Assembly: GCF_012427705.1 (NCBI RefSeq)
Contig: NZ_CP048602.1
Location: forward strand, 1,302,001 to 1,366,000
DNA: 64,000 nt
Source: Vreelandella piezotolerans
GTDB lineage: Bacteria; Pseudomonadota; Gammaproteobacteria; Pseudomonadales; Halomonadaceae
Direction of reading: 5' to 3'
Shown: positions 17,863 to 26,657 of the stretch, one piece after another
Numbering within the stretch: position 1 is the stretch's first letter
Layout of the letters: the number at the start of each line of letters is the position of its first letter
Program-made: the position numbers and the translations under genes
The notes under the pieces: generated by a model
What the model was told of the DNA's origin: nothing
Database searches by the model: none
Seen by the model: the letters and a program-made list of their open reading frames with translations, nothing else

Positions 17863-18686
17863 GAGAATGCCTCCCGGCGCGATGCGCGCCATTCAAGGCC
17901 TGCCTTGGCCGCAAGCGTGAACAGGGCAATCAGCGCCAACAGCGCAGCGCTGGCAAACGCCCCGACGGCGTTGTAGTCCTGATAAAGCTGCTCTAGGTGT
18001 AGCGGTAGCGTATTGGTTTGCCCGCGAATGGCTCCTGAGACAACCGACACCGCGCCAAATTCACCCACCGCACGGGCATTGGTCAGGATGATGCCGTACA
18101 GTAGTGCCCAGCGGATGTTGGGCAGTGTGACCCGCCAAAACGTCGTCCAACCAGAAGCACCTAACGTCACGGCGGCTTCTTCCTCGCGTGACCCTTGCGC
18201 CTGCATGAGCGGAATCAATTCCCGCGCCACGAATGGGCAGGTGACGAAGACGGTCACCATCAAAATGCCCGGCCAGGCGAACATCAGCTGAATGTCGTGG
18301 CTATCGAGCCAGCCTCCGATCCAGCCGTTGCGGCCGTACAGTAGGAGATAGATCAAGCCAGCGACGACAGGAGAGACGGCAAACGGAATGTCGATCAGCG
18401 TTTGCAGAATGCGCCGTCCCGGAAAGCTAAAGCGCGTCACCAGCCACGCCAAGGCGACACCGAAGACCAAGCAGATGGGGATGGTCATCAGCGCGATGAT
18501 CAGCGTGAGACCAATGGCGTGCAGAGTGAACGTATTGCTCACGTTCCCCCAAAACACTGCCACACCTTGAGAGAACGCTTGAGCAAAAATAGCCACCAGC
18601 GGCAGCAGCAGAAATAGCGCGGACAGCAGCAAGGCTGCGCCAATCAACAAGCGCCGCACGGTGGGCGCGTCACCAATCCGGCGCAT
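17859..18686 (-). CDS. cysW: Sulfate ABC transporter permease CysW
   Basis: 275-residue inner-membrane permease with six predicted transmembrane helices and the EAA loop ([21 protein letters not shown]) that docks on CysA. Paired with CysT to form the sulfate channel. The start overlaps the cysT stop (TAATG) and has GGAGG nine bases upstream; the stop overlaps the cysA start. It is assigned CysW rather than CysT by its position after cysT and by the closer fit of the C-terminus ([21 protein letters not shown]). Confidence 0.94.
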   Translation of the reverse strand: MRRIGDAPTVRRLLIGAALLLSALFLLLPLVAIFAQAFSQGVAVFWGNVSNTFTLHAIGLTLIIALMTIPICLVFGVALAWLVTRFSFPGRRILQTLIDIPFAVSPVVAGLIYLLLYGRNGWIGGWLDSHDIQLMFAWPGILMVTVFVTCPFVARELIPLMQAQGSREEEAAVTLGASGWTTFWRVTLPNIRWALLYGIILTNARAVGEFGAVSVVSGAIRGQTNTLPLHLEQLYQDYNAVGAFASAALLALIALFTLAAKAGLEWRASRREAFS

Positions 18687-19540
18687 TATCCTTTTCCTCC
18701 ATGCAGGCGGCGCACGAAACGCCCCTGCCAGATGTTGATGGCGAGCAGCAGTGCTAGCGAGACGAACAGCACCACCGAGGCAATGGCGGATGCCCCCGCA
18801 TAGTCATACTCCTGCAGCTTGACGAAGATCATCAGCGCGGTAATTTCGGTTTCGTAGGGCATGTTACCCGCAATGAAGATGATCGCGCCGAACTCGCCCA
18901 GTGAGCGCACGAAGGCAAGCCCGGTGCCGGTGACGAGCGCGGGCCATAGATGCGGCATGATGACGCGGCGAAATGCCACGCCATCGGTGGCACCCAGGGA
19001 CATCGCGGCTTCGTCCACTTCGGCGGGTAAATCTTCCAGCACCGGCTGAACCGTGCGCACCACGAAAGGGATACTGGTGAAGGCCATCGCTAGGGCAATT
19101 CCCACCCAAGTATAAGCGACCTGAAACCCCATCGGCTCGATGATACTGCCCACCCAACCGTTGCCCGCATAAAGCGTGGCGAGGGTAATGCCTGCCACTG
19201 CGGTGGGCAGGGCAAAAGGGAGATCCATCAGCGCATCGAGCAGGCGTTTGCCGGGGAACTCATAGCGTACCAGTACCCAAGCCAAAAGCAGGCCAAATAC
19301 CGCATTCACCAGCGCGGCGACCGCTGCCGCGCCGATGGTGACCATGTAGCTGGCCACCACGCGGCCCTCGGTGATGATCGCAACATACTCGGCCAAGCTC
19401 AGTTCGGAAAGCTGACCGAACAGCCCCGTCATCGGCAGAAGCAGTACCAGCGAGATGAACAGCACGCTGATGCCCATGGATAGACCAAAACCCGGCAGCA
19501 CGCGCGTGCTGCCGGATCGCCAAAATGCTAACTGGCTCAT
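18686..19540 (-). CDS. cysT: Sulfate ABC transporter permease CysT
   Basis: 284-residue permease (also called CysU), six transmembrane helices, with the EAA loop DEAAMSLGATDGVAFRRVIMP and the segment LGEFGAIIFIAGNMPYETEI typical of CysT. It lies nine bases after the sulfate-binding protein gene; no clear ribosome site, which fits translational coupling. Forms the membrane channel with CysW. Confidence 0.94.
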   Translation of the reverse strand: MSQLAFWRSGSTRVLPGFGLSMGISVLFISLVLLLPMTGLFGQLSELSLAEYVAIITEGRVVASYMVTIGAAAVAALVNAVFGLLLAWVLVRYEFPGKRLLDALMDLPFALPTAVAGITLATLYAGNGWVGSIIEPMGFQVAYTWVGIALAMAFTSIPFVVRTVQPVLEDLPAEVDEAAMSLGATDGVAFRRVIMPHLWPALVTGTGLAFVRSLGEFGAIIFIAGNMPYETEITALMIFVKLQEYDYAGASAIASVVLFVSLALLLAINIWQGRFVRRLHGGKG

Positions 19541-19549
19541 GAGATACCG

Positions 19550-20587
19550 TTAACGACGCTGCAGTTGATCGAGAAGAGCACCGCCTTCGAAGTGGGTCTC
19601 CATCGCTTCTTCCCAGCTGCCGAACACGTTCTCGACTTCGAATAGCTCGGTGTCGGGGAACTGGTCGGCAAACTCGTCGACCACCGTCTCGTTATGAACG
19701 CGGTAGTTGAAACCTGCTAGCTGGCGCTGCGCTTCTTCGGTGTAGAGGTACTCCAGGTAGCCCTGGGCGAGGTCGCTGTTCCCGTTACGCTCGGCGTTCT
19801 CACCCACGACTGCCACCGGGAATTCGGCCAGAATGCTGACTGGCGGAACGACCACTTCGTAGTCATCGCTGCCGTACTCGCTGCGGATATTGTTCACTTC
19901 TGACTCGAAGCTGATCAATACATCACCAATGCCGCGCTCGATGAAGCTGGTCGTGGCACCACGGCCGCCGGTGTCGAAGACGGCAACGTTACGCAGGAAA
20001 GTGCGCATGAAGTCCTGTATCTGCTCTTCGTCACCGTCGAATTCGTTTTCGGCGAAGCCCCAAGCGGCTAAGTAGGTGTAGCGGCCGTTACCCGAGGTTT
20101 TCGGGTTAGGGAAAACGATCTGAACGTCTTCCTGGGCTAAGTCATCCCAGCTTTCGATGCCCTTAGGGTTGCCTTTACGCACCAAAAACGCCGTGGTGGA
20201 GTAGTAGGGCGAGGCGTTGTTCGGGAACGCATCCTGCCAATCTTCTGCTACCAGACCCGCATCGGCCAGTACCTGAACATCGGTCACTTGGTTGAACGTC
20301 ACGACGTCGGCACGTAGCCCCTGCATGATGGCACGCGCCTGAGCAGAGGAGCCGCCGTGCGACTGACTGATGGCGACTTCTTCGTCATGCGCCTCTTCCC
20401 ACCATGCCTGGAACTCTGGGTTGATGGCGGCAAACAGCTCACGGGCGATGTCGTAGGAAGAGTTCAGTAGCTCGCGTTCCTGAGCAACGGCAGCGCTGGA
20501 GAAGGTCATGCCAGAAACGGCAGTACCTAGGGCGACGGCCAGCAGGCTGCGGCGAAGGGTAGTACGGAATGCAGTGGATGACGTCAT
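19550..20587 (-). CDS. sbp: Periplasmic sulfate-binding protein
   Basis: 345-residue solute-binding protein of the Sbp/CysP family. A signal peptide (cleavage about AVA-Q, residue 36) precedes the mature start, which carries the family pattern [20 protein letters not shown]; the sulfate site segments [12 protein letters not shown] and [19 protein letters not shown] follow. It delivers sulfate or thiosulfate to CysT-CysW-CysA. AGGAG lies seven bases before the ATG. First gene of the operon, and its upstream region shares an 18-bp element with cysH. Sbp versus CysP (sulfate versus thiosulfate preference) cannot be decided by eye. Confidence 0.94.
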   Translation of the reverse strand: MTSSTAFRTTLRRSLLAVALGTAVSGMTFSSAAVAQERELLNSSYDIARELFAAINPEFQAWWEEAHDEEVAISQSHGGSSAQARAIMQGLRADVVTFNQVTDVQVLADAGLVAEDWQDAFPNNASPYYSTTAFLVRKGNPKGIESWDDLAQEDVQIVFPNPKTSGNGRYTYLAAWGFAENEFDGDEEQIQDFMRTFLRNVAVFDTGGRGATTSFIERGIGDVLISFESEVNNIRSEYGSDDYEVVVPPVSILAEFPVAVVGENAERNGNSDLAQGYLEYLYTEEAQRQLAGFNYRVHNETVVDEFADQFPDTELFEVENVFGSWEEAMETHFEGGALLDQLQRR

Positions 20588-20667
20588 TGCAAACTCCTAG
20601 AAACGATGGGCGATGATGCTCGCAATGCTGTTAAGGTTAAACCTTGGATTGTGGAATTACAATCGTG

Positions 20668-20697
20668 TTTTATATTCTATTTGGAAATATGTGTTGA
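20668..20697 (-). promoter_or_regulatory. Candidate CysB-dependent promoter of the sulfate importer operon
   Basis: On the minus strand, -10 candidate TATAAA (20674-20669) with TCAACA 17 bases upstream (20697-20692). The 18-base element at 20685-20668 matches one upstream of cysH at 15 of 18 positions, and lies about 81 bases from the sbp start versus about 83 for cysH. A weak -35 fits activator dependence. CysB binding is inferred. Confidence 0.4.
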
Positions 20698-20840
20698 CGT
20701 ATCGAGCGAGCATGGCCCGTCTTTCAGGCTGGTTGGTCGTGCGTTCTGGGCATAGGGCTTCGTGAGCAGCTCTGGTAAGATATGCGCTTGAATGTCTTTC
20801 TTATCTCATCATCACGTACTGTTTATCCGAGGACCCCGCC

Positions 20841-21539
20841 ATGAGCGCTGCCCAGGAATTTTTGATTGCCCCGTCGATACTCTCCGCCAATTTTGCGCGG
20901 TTGGGCGAGGAGGTCGATAACGTTCTGGCGGCTGGCGCCGATGTGGTGCATTTTGATGTGATGGATAACCATTACGTGCCAAACCTGACCATTGGGCCGA
21001 TGGTATGCAAGGCCCTTCGCGACCATGGTGTGACCGCACCCATCGATGTTCATCTGATGGTGAAGCCAGTGGATCGTATGATCAGCGATTTCATCGAGGC
21101 TGGGGCTAGCTACATCACTTTTCACCCCGAAGCCTCCGAACATATCGATCGCTCTTTGCAGCTCATTCGTGATGGCGGCTGCAAAGCAGGGTTGGTGTTC
21201 AACCCGGCCACACCGTTGTCATACCTCGATTATGTGATGGATAAAGTGGATATGGTGCTGCTGATGAGCGTCAATCCTGGGTTTGGCGGCCAGTCATTCA
21301 TTCCCGGTACGTTGGACAAACTGCGCGAGGCACGGGCGCGTATCGATGCGGCGGACTTGCCGATTCGCCTTGAAATCGATGGCGGCGTGAAAGTCGACAA
21401 TATTGCAGACATCGCCGCCGCTGGTGCCGATACCTTTGTTGCTGGTTCGGCGATTTTTAACGCCCATCAGGCAAGCGACCCGCATGGCTACGACAGCGTG
21501 ATTCAGCAGATGCGAACGCAGCTCGCTAAGGTGCGCTGA
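20841..21539 (+). CDS. rpe: Ribulose-phosphate 3-epimerase
   Basis: 232-residue TIM-barrel enzyme interconverting ribulose 5-phosphate and xylulose 5-phosphate in the pentose phosphate pathway. Signatures: [16 protein letters not shown] at the N-terminus, [19 protein letters not shown] with the catalytic Asp and metal His, HLMV, and [16 protein letters not shown], then IDGGV near the C-terminus. GAGGA lies about 7 bases before the ATG. Gph, often linked to rpe in E. coli, is nearby at 23031, separated here by the minus-strand ndh. Confidence 0.96.
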   Translation: MSAAQEFLIAPSILSANFARLGEEVDNVLAAGADVVHFDVMDNHYVPNLTIGPMVCKALRDHGVTAPIDVHLMVKPVDRMISDFIEAGASYITFHPEASEHIDRSLQLIRDGGCKAGLVFNPATPLSYLDYVMDKVDMVLLMSVNPGFGGQSFIPGTLDKLREARARIDAADLPIRLEIDGGVKVDNIADIAAAGADTFVAGSAIFNAHQASDPHGYDSVIQQMRTQLAKVR

Positions 21540-21562
21540 GACGGAAAGCGCGCTAAAACACA

Positions 21563-21588
21563 AAAGGGCGGCTGATCTTCCGCCCTTT
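21563..21588. terminator. Bidirectional terminator between rpe and ndh
   Basis: Nine-base perfect stem aaagggcgg (21563-21571) and ccgcccttt (21580-21588) with an 8-base loop. The flanking A and T runs give short T tracts on both strands, so it can serve both convergent genes. Confidence 0.7.
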
Positions 21589-21596
21589 ACATGTCC

Positions 21597-22895
21597 TTAG
21601 TGAAGTTTCATACGTGGTTTGAGGTAGCGGTTCAATTTATCCACTAGCCAAGCAAGCCCGGTTTTCGGCGCGCCGTGAATCGAGAGCTGATGCATGCGAT
21701 AGAGCGACGCGTAGGCTTGGCGCGCGAGCCATCCCTCCAAAAATAGACCTCGCGAGGCCGAGCTGCGCATCAAGTTCCCGACGGCATCGTAGCGGGCCAG
21801 CGATACCAATGAGCCATGGTCGTGATAGGTAAAGTCTTGCAGCGGCTTTTTAGCTAGACAGTGTTCTAAATTCTTCGCTAGTAGCTTTGCCTGCTGATGC
21901 GCAGCCTGAGCGCGAGGCGGTACCGTGGCTTCGTCGCCTTGGGGGCAGCAAGCACAGTCGCCCATCGCAAAAATATGCGAGTCGTCCACGCTTTGTAGTG
22001 TCTGTTTGACGTTGATCTGATGGCGCTTATTCGTGCTCAAACCCAGCTCGGCCAAAAACGAGGGAGCCTTGATGCCTGCCGCCCACACATTCAGGTCGGT
22101 TTCTATTATTTCCCCGTCCCCTGTGACCAACTGATACTCCTGAGCTTCTTGAATTGCCGTGCCGACATGCACGGTGACACCCAGGCTCTCGAGTTCCTGC
22201 TGAACGGTCTGGCTGATACGTTCGGATAAGCCGGGCAGCAGACGCGGTGCTGCCTCGATCAAATGCACGCTGATCGTTTGGTGATCCACCGCTGTGACGC
22301 CGTAGGCATTGAGCAGCCGAGATGCGTCGAGGAGTTCGGCGGACAGTTCAACGCCCGTCGCTCCGCCCCCGACGATGCCAATGGTGAGCTGAGTGTGTTG
22401 GCGCAGACTGGGGTCGGTATAGCGCAGAAACGTGTTGATCATGTCCCGCTGGAAGGCTTTGGCCTGCTGGGGAGAGTCGATGAAGTGGCAGTGCTCTGCA
22501 ACGCCTTGGGTGCCAAAATCGTTGGATACACTGCCTAGCGCAAGTACCAAGTAATCGTAGGTGAGCTGGCGGGCGGGAAGCACTTCCATGCCATCTTCGT
22601 CTTCGATGGGCGCTAGGTGAATGACCTTCTTGTCACGATCCAAGCCATTCAGCGAGCCGCGCTGGTAGCGGTAGTAGTGGGCCGAGGAGTGACCGCGATA
22701 ATCCACTTCATCCATGCTGGAGTTGAGTACCCCGGTAGCTAGCTCGTGCAACAGCGGTTTCCATACGTGGGTGGCATTGCGGTCGAGTAGGACGATCTCA
22801 GCGCGCTTTTTCTTGCCCAGCGTATGCCCAAGGCGTGTGGCAAGGGCTAGCCCGCCTGCACCGCCGCCCACAATCACAATTCGGGGAATGGCCAT
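21597..22895 (-). CDS. ndh: Type II NADH dehydrogenase
   Basis: 432-residue peripheral membrane flavoprotein that passes electrons from NADH to quinone without pumping protons. Two dinucleotide motifs are visible: FAD at the N-terminus (RIVIVGGGAGGLALATRLG) and NADH at about residue 170 (IGIVGGGATGVELSAEL). The third conserved segment, HIFAMGDCACCPQ, closes the FAD site, and the C-terminal basic amphipathic tail would attach it to the membrane. The ATG at 22895 has AAGGAGAG about six bases upstream; the alternative at 22922 has none. Confidence 0.94.
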   Translation of the reverse strand: MAIPRIVIVGGGAGGLALATRLGHTLGKKKRAEIVLLDRNATHVWKPLLHELATGVLNSSMDEVDYRGHSSAHYYRYQRGSLNGLDRDKKVIHLAPIEDEDGMEVLPARQLTYDYLVLALGSVSNDFGTQGVAEHCHFIDSPQQAKAFQRDMINTFLRYTDPSLRQHTQLTIGIVGGGATGVELSAELLDASRLLNAYGVTAVDHQTISVHLIEAAPRLLPGLSERISQTVQQELESLGVTVHVGTAIQEAQEYQLVTGDGEIIETDLNVWAAGIKAPSFLAELGLSTNKRHQINVKQTLQSVDDSHIFAMGDCACCPQGDEATVPPRAQAAHQQAKLLAKNLEHCLAKKPLQDFTYHDHGSLVSLARYDAVGNLMRSSASRGLFLEGWLARQAYASLYRMHQLSIHGAPKTGLAWLVDKLNRYLKPRMKLH

Positions 22896-23030
22896 TACTC
22901 TCTCCTTGGCAAATATAGCCACAGCATAGAACTTTCTACGCTGTATGACGAAGGTCTAAACGGGTAAGATGATGGAATTAATCGACATTATCGTGAACCA
23001 GTCGCTTAGACGCATCAGTGAGGCCGGCGC

Positions 23031-23699
23031 GTGCATACCATTTTGCAAGAAAAACGGTTAATTGCCTTTGATCTAGACGGTACGTTGATCGACTCGGTGC
23101 CGGATTTGGCCGTTGGCGTGCAGCGGGCGCTGCACGACGTTGGGCTGGCCCAGCCGAGTGAAGCGCAGGTTCGCGACTGGGTGGGCAACGGCGCTCAGGT
23201 GCTGGTGGAGCGAGCGCTGACCTGGGCGCTAGGTGAGCGACCCGAGGCGGCGCTGCAGCAGAACGGCCATGAAGCGTTCATGCGCCACTACGGAGCTGCA
23301 CCCAACGCGTTGACGACGCTTTACCCTGGCGTATCGGAAGCGCTTCACGCACTGCGTGAAGCAGGTTTTGCCCTGGCCCTGATCACCAACAAACCCGAGC
23401 GGTTCATTGCGCCTATTTTAGATCACTTCGGTTTGCTAGCACTGTTTACGCTTACCGTGGGGGGCGATTCGCTCAGCGAGAAAAAGCCAAGTCCGGTGCC
23501 ATTGATTCATGTGGCGCAAGCGTTAGACATTGCTCCGTCAGCCAGCGTGATGGTAGGTGATTCTCGCCACGATATTGCGGCGGGTAAGGCGGCTGGCTTT
23601 GCCACCGTGGCGTTGCCGTACGGCTATAACCACGGCGAGCCTATCGCGCAGAGCCAGCCTGATCTGCTCGTCTCCTCCCTCCGCGATCTACTCGGCTAA
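23031..23699 (+). CDS. gph: Phosphoglycolate phosphatase
   Basis: 222-residue HAD-superfamily hydrolase that removes phosphate from 2-phosphoglycolate. Motif I DLDGTLID carries the nucleophile Asp, ITNKP is motif II, KPSPVPL and MVGDSRHD are motifs III and IV. GTG start with GAGG about seven bases upstream. Ends 12 bases before the stop of the convergent metal-binding protein gene. Substrate is inferred from family and length. Confidence 0.9.
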   Translation: MHTILQEKRLIAFDLDGTLIDSVPDLAVGVQRALHDVGLAQPSEAQVRDWVGNGAQVLVERALTWALGERPEAALQQNGHEAFMRHYGAAPNALTTLYPGVSEALHALREAGFALALITNKPERFIAPILDHFGLLALFTLTVGGDSLSEKKPSPVPLIHVAQALDIAPSASVMVGDSRHDIAAGKAAGFATVALPYGYNHGEPIAQSQPDLLVSSLRDLLG

Positions 23700-23711
23700 C
23701 TCAGCTAACGG

Positions 23712-24629
23712 CTACTCCTCGGCTCTTGCGCCCCCCAGGGCTTCATGCAAAAGCTCGGTAGTGTGGTGTAGCAAAGCGGGGTAGTTATAAGCGGGCCCGT
23801 CGGCCTCACTCAACGTATCAACGTAGAGCGGGCCTGCCAGCGTCAAACCGGTCTCCCGGGCTAGGGCGTCCATGTGAATGTCGGGTGTCGTGCTCTCAAA
23901 AAATAGCGCTGGCGGGCGCTTGTCAACCAGACGCTCACTCATGCTGGCCATGTCGTGAGCGCTGCCCATCGTTTCGCTATTCAGCCCCCAAATGGCCGCG
24001 AACTCGAATCCGTAAGCGTGGGCAAAGTAGCTTAGTGCGGCTTCACTCATGGTGATCAGTCGATTGGTGTGGGGGATGCCCTCCAAGCGTTCGATGACCT
24101 GCTGGTCGAGTAATGAAAGCGCGTCCTTGGCCTCTTCAGCGCGCGTTCGAAATGCGTCGGCACGCTCGGGGAAGCGGGCGCTGAGGGTGTGCGTGATGAC
24201 ATCGATATAGGCCGCTGCACCTTGCGGAGCCATCCACATATGTGGGTCAGGGCTTCCCTCGTACTGCCCCTGCTGTAGTGTCAGGGTCGGATAGTCGGCC
24301 ATCTCGGCGAGTGCGACTAGCGTCAGCCTATCGCTGGCCATCGCTTTTAAATGACGAATCCACGGCTCTAATCCATGGCCGTTGTAAAACACGATATCGG
24401 CCTCTTCGACGGCGAGTACGTTAGGCGGGGTGAGTTCCCAGCGATGCACATCTTCACCGATCGGTACGATCGTCGTAATGGAAATGTCGTCACCGGCAAC
24501 GCGTTTGACCAAATCCTCGATCACCGAAAACGAGGCGATGATCTTGGCAGACGATGCGGCGAATGACGGCGAAGAGATGAATGTTGCTACTAACAAGAGC
24601 GTGATGATCCAAGATATTCGCTTATCCAT
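23712..24629 (-). CDS. Periplasmic metal-binding protein, Mn/Zn type (cluster A-I)
   Basis: 305-residue ABC-importer binding protein of the TroA/PsaA/ZnuA family. A signal peptide (cleavage after about SFA, residue 24) is followed by candidate metal ligands His62 (GEDVHRWELTP), His130 (SPDPHMWM), Glu196 (TMSEAALSYFAHAYG) and Asp271 (YVDTLSE). Glu rather than His at position three is typical of manganese-type members, so Mn is favoured over Zn. The His-rich loop seen in ZnuA is absent. No permease or ATPase gene is adjacent. Divergent from the formate dehydrogenase genes. Confidence 0.88.
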   Translation of the reverse strand: MDKRISWIITLLLVATFISSPSFAASSAKIIASFSVIEDLVKRVAGDDISITTIVPIGEDVHRWELTPPNVLAVEEADIVFYNGHGLEPWIRHLKAMASDRLTLVALAEMADYPTLTLQQGQYEGSPDPHMWMAPQGAAAYIDVITHTLSARFPERADAFRTRAEEAKDALSLLDQQVIERLEGIPHTNRLITMSEAALSYFAHAYGFEFAAIWGLNSETMGSAHDMASMSERLVDKRPPALFFESTTPDIHMDALARETGLTLAGPLYVDTLSEADGPAYNYPALLHHTTELLHEALGGARAEE

Positions 24630-24917
24630 GCCACGCTCCTAACCCATTAAAATGACGGGAGATAATAAAGAGAGTCGCGCCCCGTTGCCAGTCTTGCTTG
24701 GTGTAGAGAGCGGCCATAGTGAGCTGCACCACCAACAGACGCGATGGTTTCCCCGCTGACGCTTACCCTCTATGCTATGAAAAGCCCTCAACGCTGGCAT
24801 CGCTCTTGGCGGGCTGCCCATCGAGTCGCTGTCGCAACGTTTGTACGCTTCACTGAGCATAGCGGCTTTGACGGCGGTGTTTGTAACGTTCTTTGGCCTA
24901 GCTCTGGATGGCGCGTC

Positions 24918-26657
24918 ATGACTTCTCAATCTGTTACGTCTTCTCGCCGCCGTCGGGGCTACCCCAATGGGCGCGATATCGCCCCCGTGGCGCTGGCGGC
25001 ACTTCGCGATTTATTGGGCGATGAGCGCCAAACGCCCAGCTTGAAACGCCGCGACCTGCTGATAGAGCACCTGCACACCCTTCAGGACGCCCACGGCCAT
25101 CTATCGCTCGTGGAACTGCGCGCCCTGGCAGCCTATATGAACCTGCCTATGGCGGCGGTGTACGAGACGGCGACGTTCTACGCCCACTTCGATGTCGTGA
25201 ATGACCAACAAGCGCCTCCCCCGGATACGACGATTCGCGTCTGTGATTCTCTCTCGTGCCAATTAGCAGGGGCCAGTGCGCTACACAAAGCGTTGGAAGC
25301 CCGCGTTGACCCTGACTGCGTGCGGGTGATCCGTGCGCCCTGTATGGGTCGCTGCGATACCGCGCCGGTGGCTGAAGTTGGCCACCACCATGTGCTGTAT
25401 GCCACCGCAGACGGTGTAGAAGCTGTCGTGGACACGGGGCACTTTCATCCTGAAGCGATCCTATGGCAGCGGCTTGGCGACTATCAGCAGATGGGCGGTT
25501 ACCAGTTACTGGCCAATGCCCGAAGCGGTAAGGTCAACATTGATGAGGTGCTGCAGACGCTTGAAACCTCGGGCCTGAGAGGCTTGGGAGGCGCGGGCTT
25601 CCCTACCTTCAAAAAGTGGCAGGCCGTGCGTCAAGCCGCCGGGCCACGCTACTGCGTCATCAACGCTGACGAAGGCGAGCCGGGGACGTTCAAAGACCGC
25701 TACTATTTAGAGCGCGCGCCGCATCAGTTTCTGGAGGGCGCACTGGTGAGCGCTTGGGCAATCGATGCCGAGGCGCTCTATATCTATCTGCGCGACGAGT
25801 ACCCCGGCCTACACCGCGTGCTCCATGAGGCGATTGCAGAGCTTGAGCAGGCGGGCATCGTCGCGCGGGGCTTCATCATCATGCGCCGGGGAGCGGGCGC
25901 CTATATTTGTGGCGAGGAGTCGGCGCTGATCGAATCCCTGGAGGGCAAGCCCGGCAAGCCGCGCCACCGACCGCCTTACGTGGCCCAAGAGGGGCTATTT
26001 GATCGTCCCACGCTGGTCAATAACGTCGAAACCGTTTACTGGATTCCCGCCATTTGGCACAAAGGGGCGGAATGGTTTACCGGACATGGGCGCCACGGAC
26101 GGCGGGGCCTACGCAGTTTTTCTATCTCTGGTCGAGTGAACAAGCCCGGTGTGTACTTGGCACCAGCAGGCATCACGCTGCGCGAGTTGGTTGAAGAGTA
26201 TGCGGGCGGCATGGCAGAAGGACATACGCTGGCCGCTTACCTGCCCGGCGGGGCCTCGGGTGGCATTCTGCCGGCCAGCAAAGCCGATGTGCCGCTGGAT
26301 TTTGATACGCTTCAGGCGCACGGCAGTTTTATTGGGTCAGCGGCGATAATCGTGCTGTCTGATCAGGATAACCTTCAGGCGGTGGCCACCAATCTGCTGG
26401 CTTTTTTTGCCGATGAATCCTGCGGGCAGTGCACGCCTTGCCGGGTAGGCAGCGAGAAAATGCTCAGCCTGCTGGAGCAACCCACATGGGATGTGCAAGC
26501 GCTCACTCGGCTGGCGCAAGTGATGCAGGACGCCTCGATTTGCGGCCTGGGGCAAGCGGCACCGAATCCTGTCTTAGGACTACTCAAGGATTTCCGCCCT
26601 GCGCTCGCCCAGCAGCAGATTATCGTCAGTGATGCCGCTGAAGGGAGTGCACCATGA
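24918..26657 (+). CDS. NAD-dependent formate dehydrogenase, NuoE-NuoF fused subunit
   Basis: 579-residue diaphorase subunit. Residues 1-150 are NuoE-like (thioredoxin-fold 2Fe-2S, Cys109, Cys114, Cys142, Cys146). The rest is NuoF-like: LRGLGGAGFPTFKKWQ for FMN, GAGAYICGEESALIESLEGK for NADH, and SCGQCTPCRVGSEKM for a 4Fe-4S cluster. It passes formate electrons to NAD. The ATG at 24918 starts the conserved region; the frame is open back to 24744, but that extension looks like read-through. Fused NuoEF with a separate catalytic subunit is the plan of the Methylobacterium FDH1 type. Its stop overlaps the alpha gene start (ATGA). Confidence 0.88.
   Translation: MTSQSVTSSRRRRGYPNGRDIAPVALAALRDLLGDERQTPSLKRRDLLIEHLHTLQDAHGHLSLVELRALAAYMNLPMAAVYETATFYAHFDVVNDQQAPPPDTTIRVCDSLSCQLAGASALHKALEARVDPDCVRVIRAPCMGRCDTAPVAEVGHHHVLYATADGVEAVVDTGHFHPEAILWQRLGDYQQMGGYQLLANARSGKVNIDEVLQTLETSGLRGLGGAGFPTFKKWQAVRQAAGPRYCVINADEGEPGTFKDRYYLERAPHQFLEGALVSAWAIDAEALYIYLRDEYPGLHRVLHEAIAELEQAGIVARGFIIMRRGAGAYICGEESALIESLEGKPGKPRHRPPYVAQEGLFDRPTLVNNVETVYWIPAIWHKGAEWFTGHGRHGRRGLRSFSISGRVNKPGVYLAPAGITLRELVEEYAGGMAEGHTLAAYLPGGASGGILPASKADVPLDFDTLQAHGSFIGSAAIIVLSDQDNLQAVATNLLAFFADESCGQCTPCRVGSEKMLSLLEQPTWDVQALTRLAQVMQDASICGLGQAAPNPVLGLLKDFRPALAQQQIIVSDAAEGSAP

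Noticed and set aside
24639..24929. Minus-strand frame and upstream plus-strand extension (24744-24917) before the formate dehydrogenase gene
   Set aside because: Neither shows recognisable sequence, ribosome site or gene-like composition. The region is better read as the divergent promoter space between the metal-binding protein and formate dehydrogenase.
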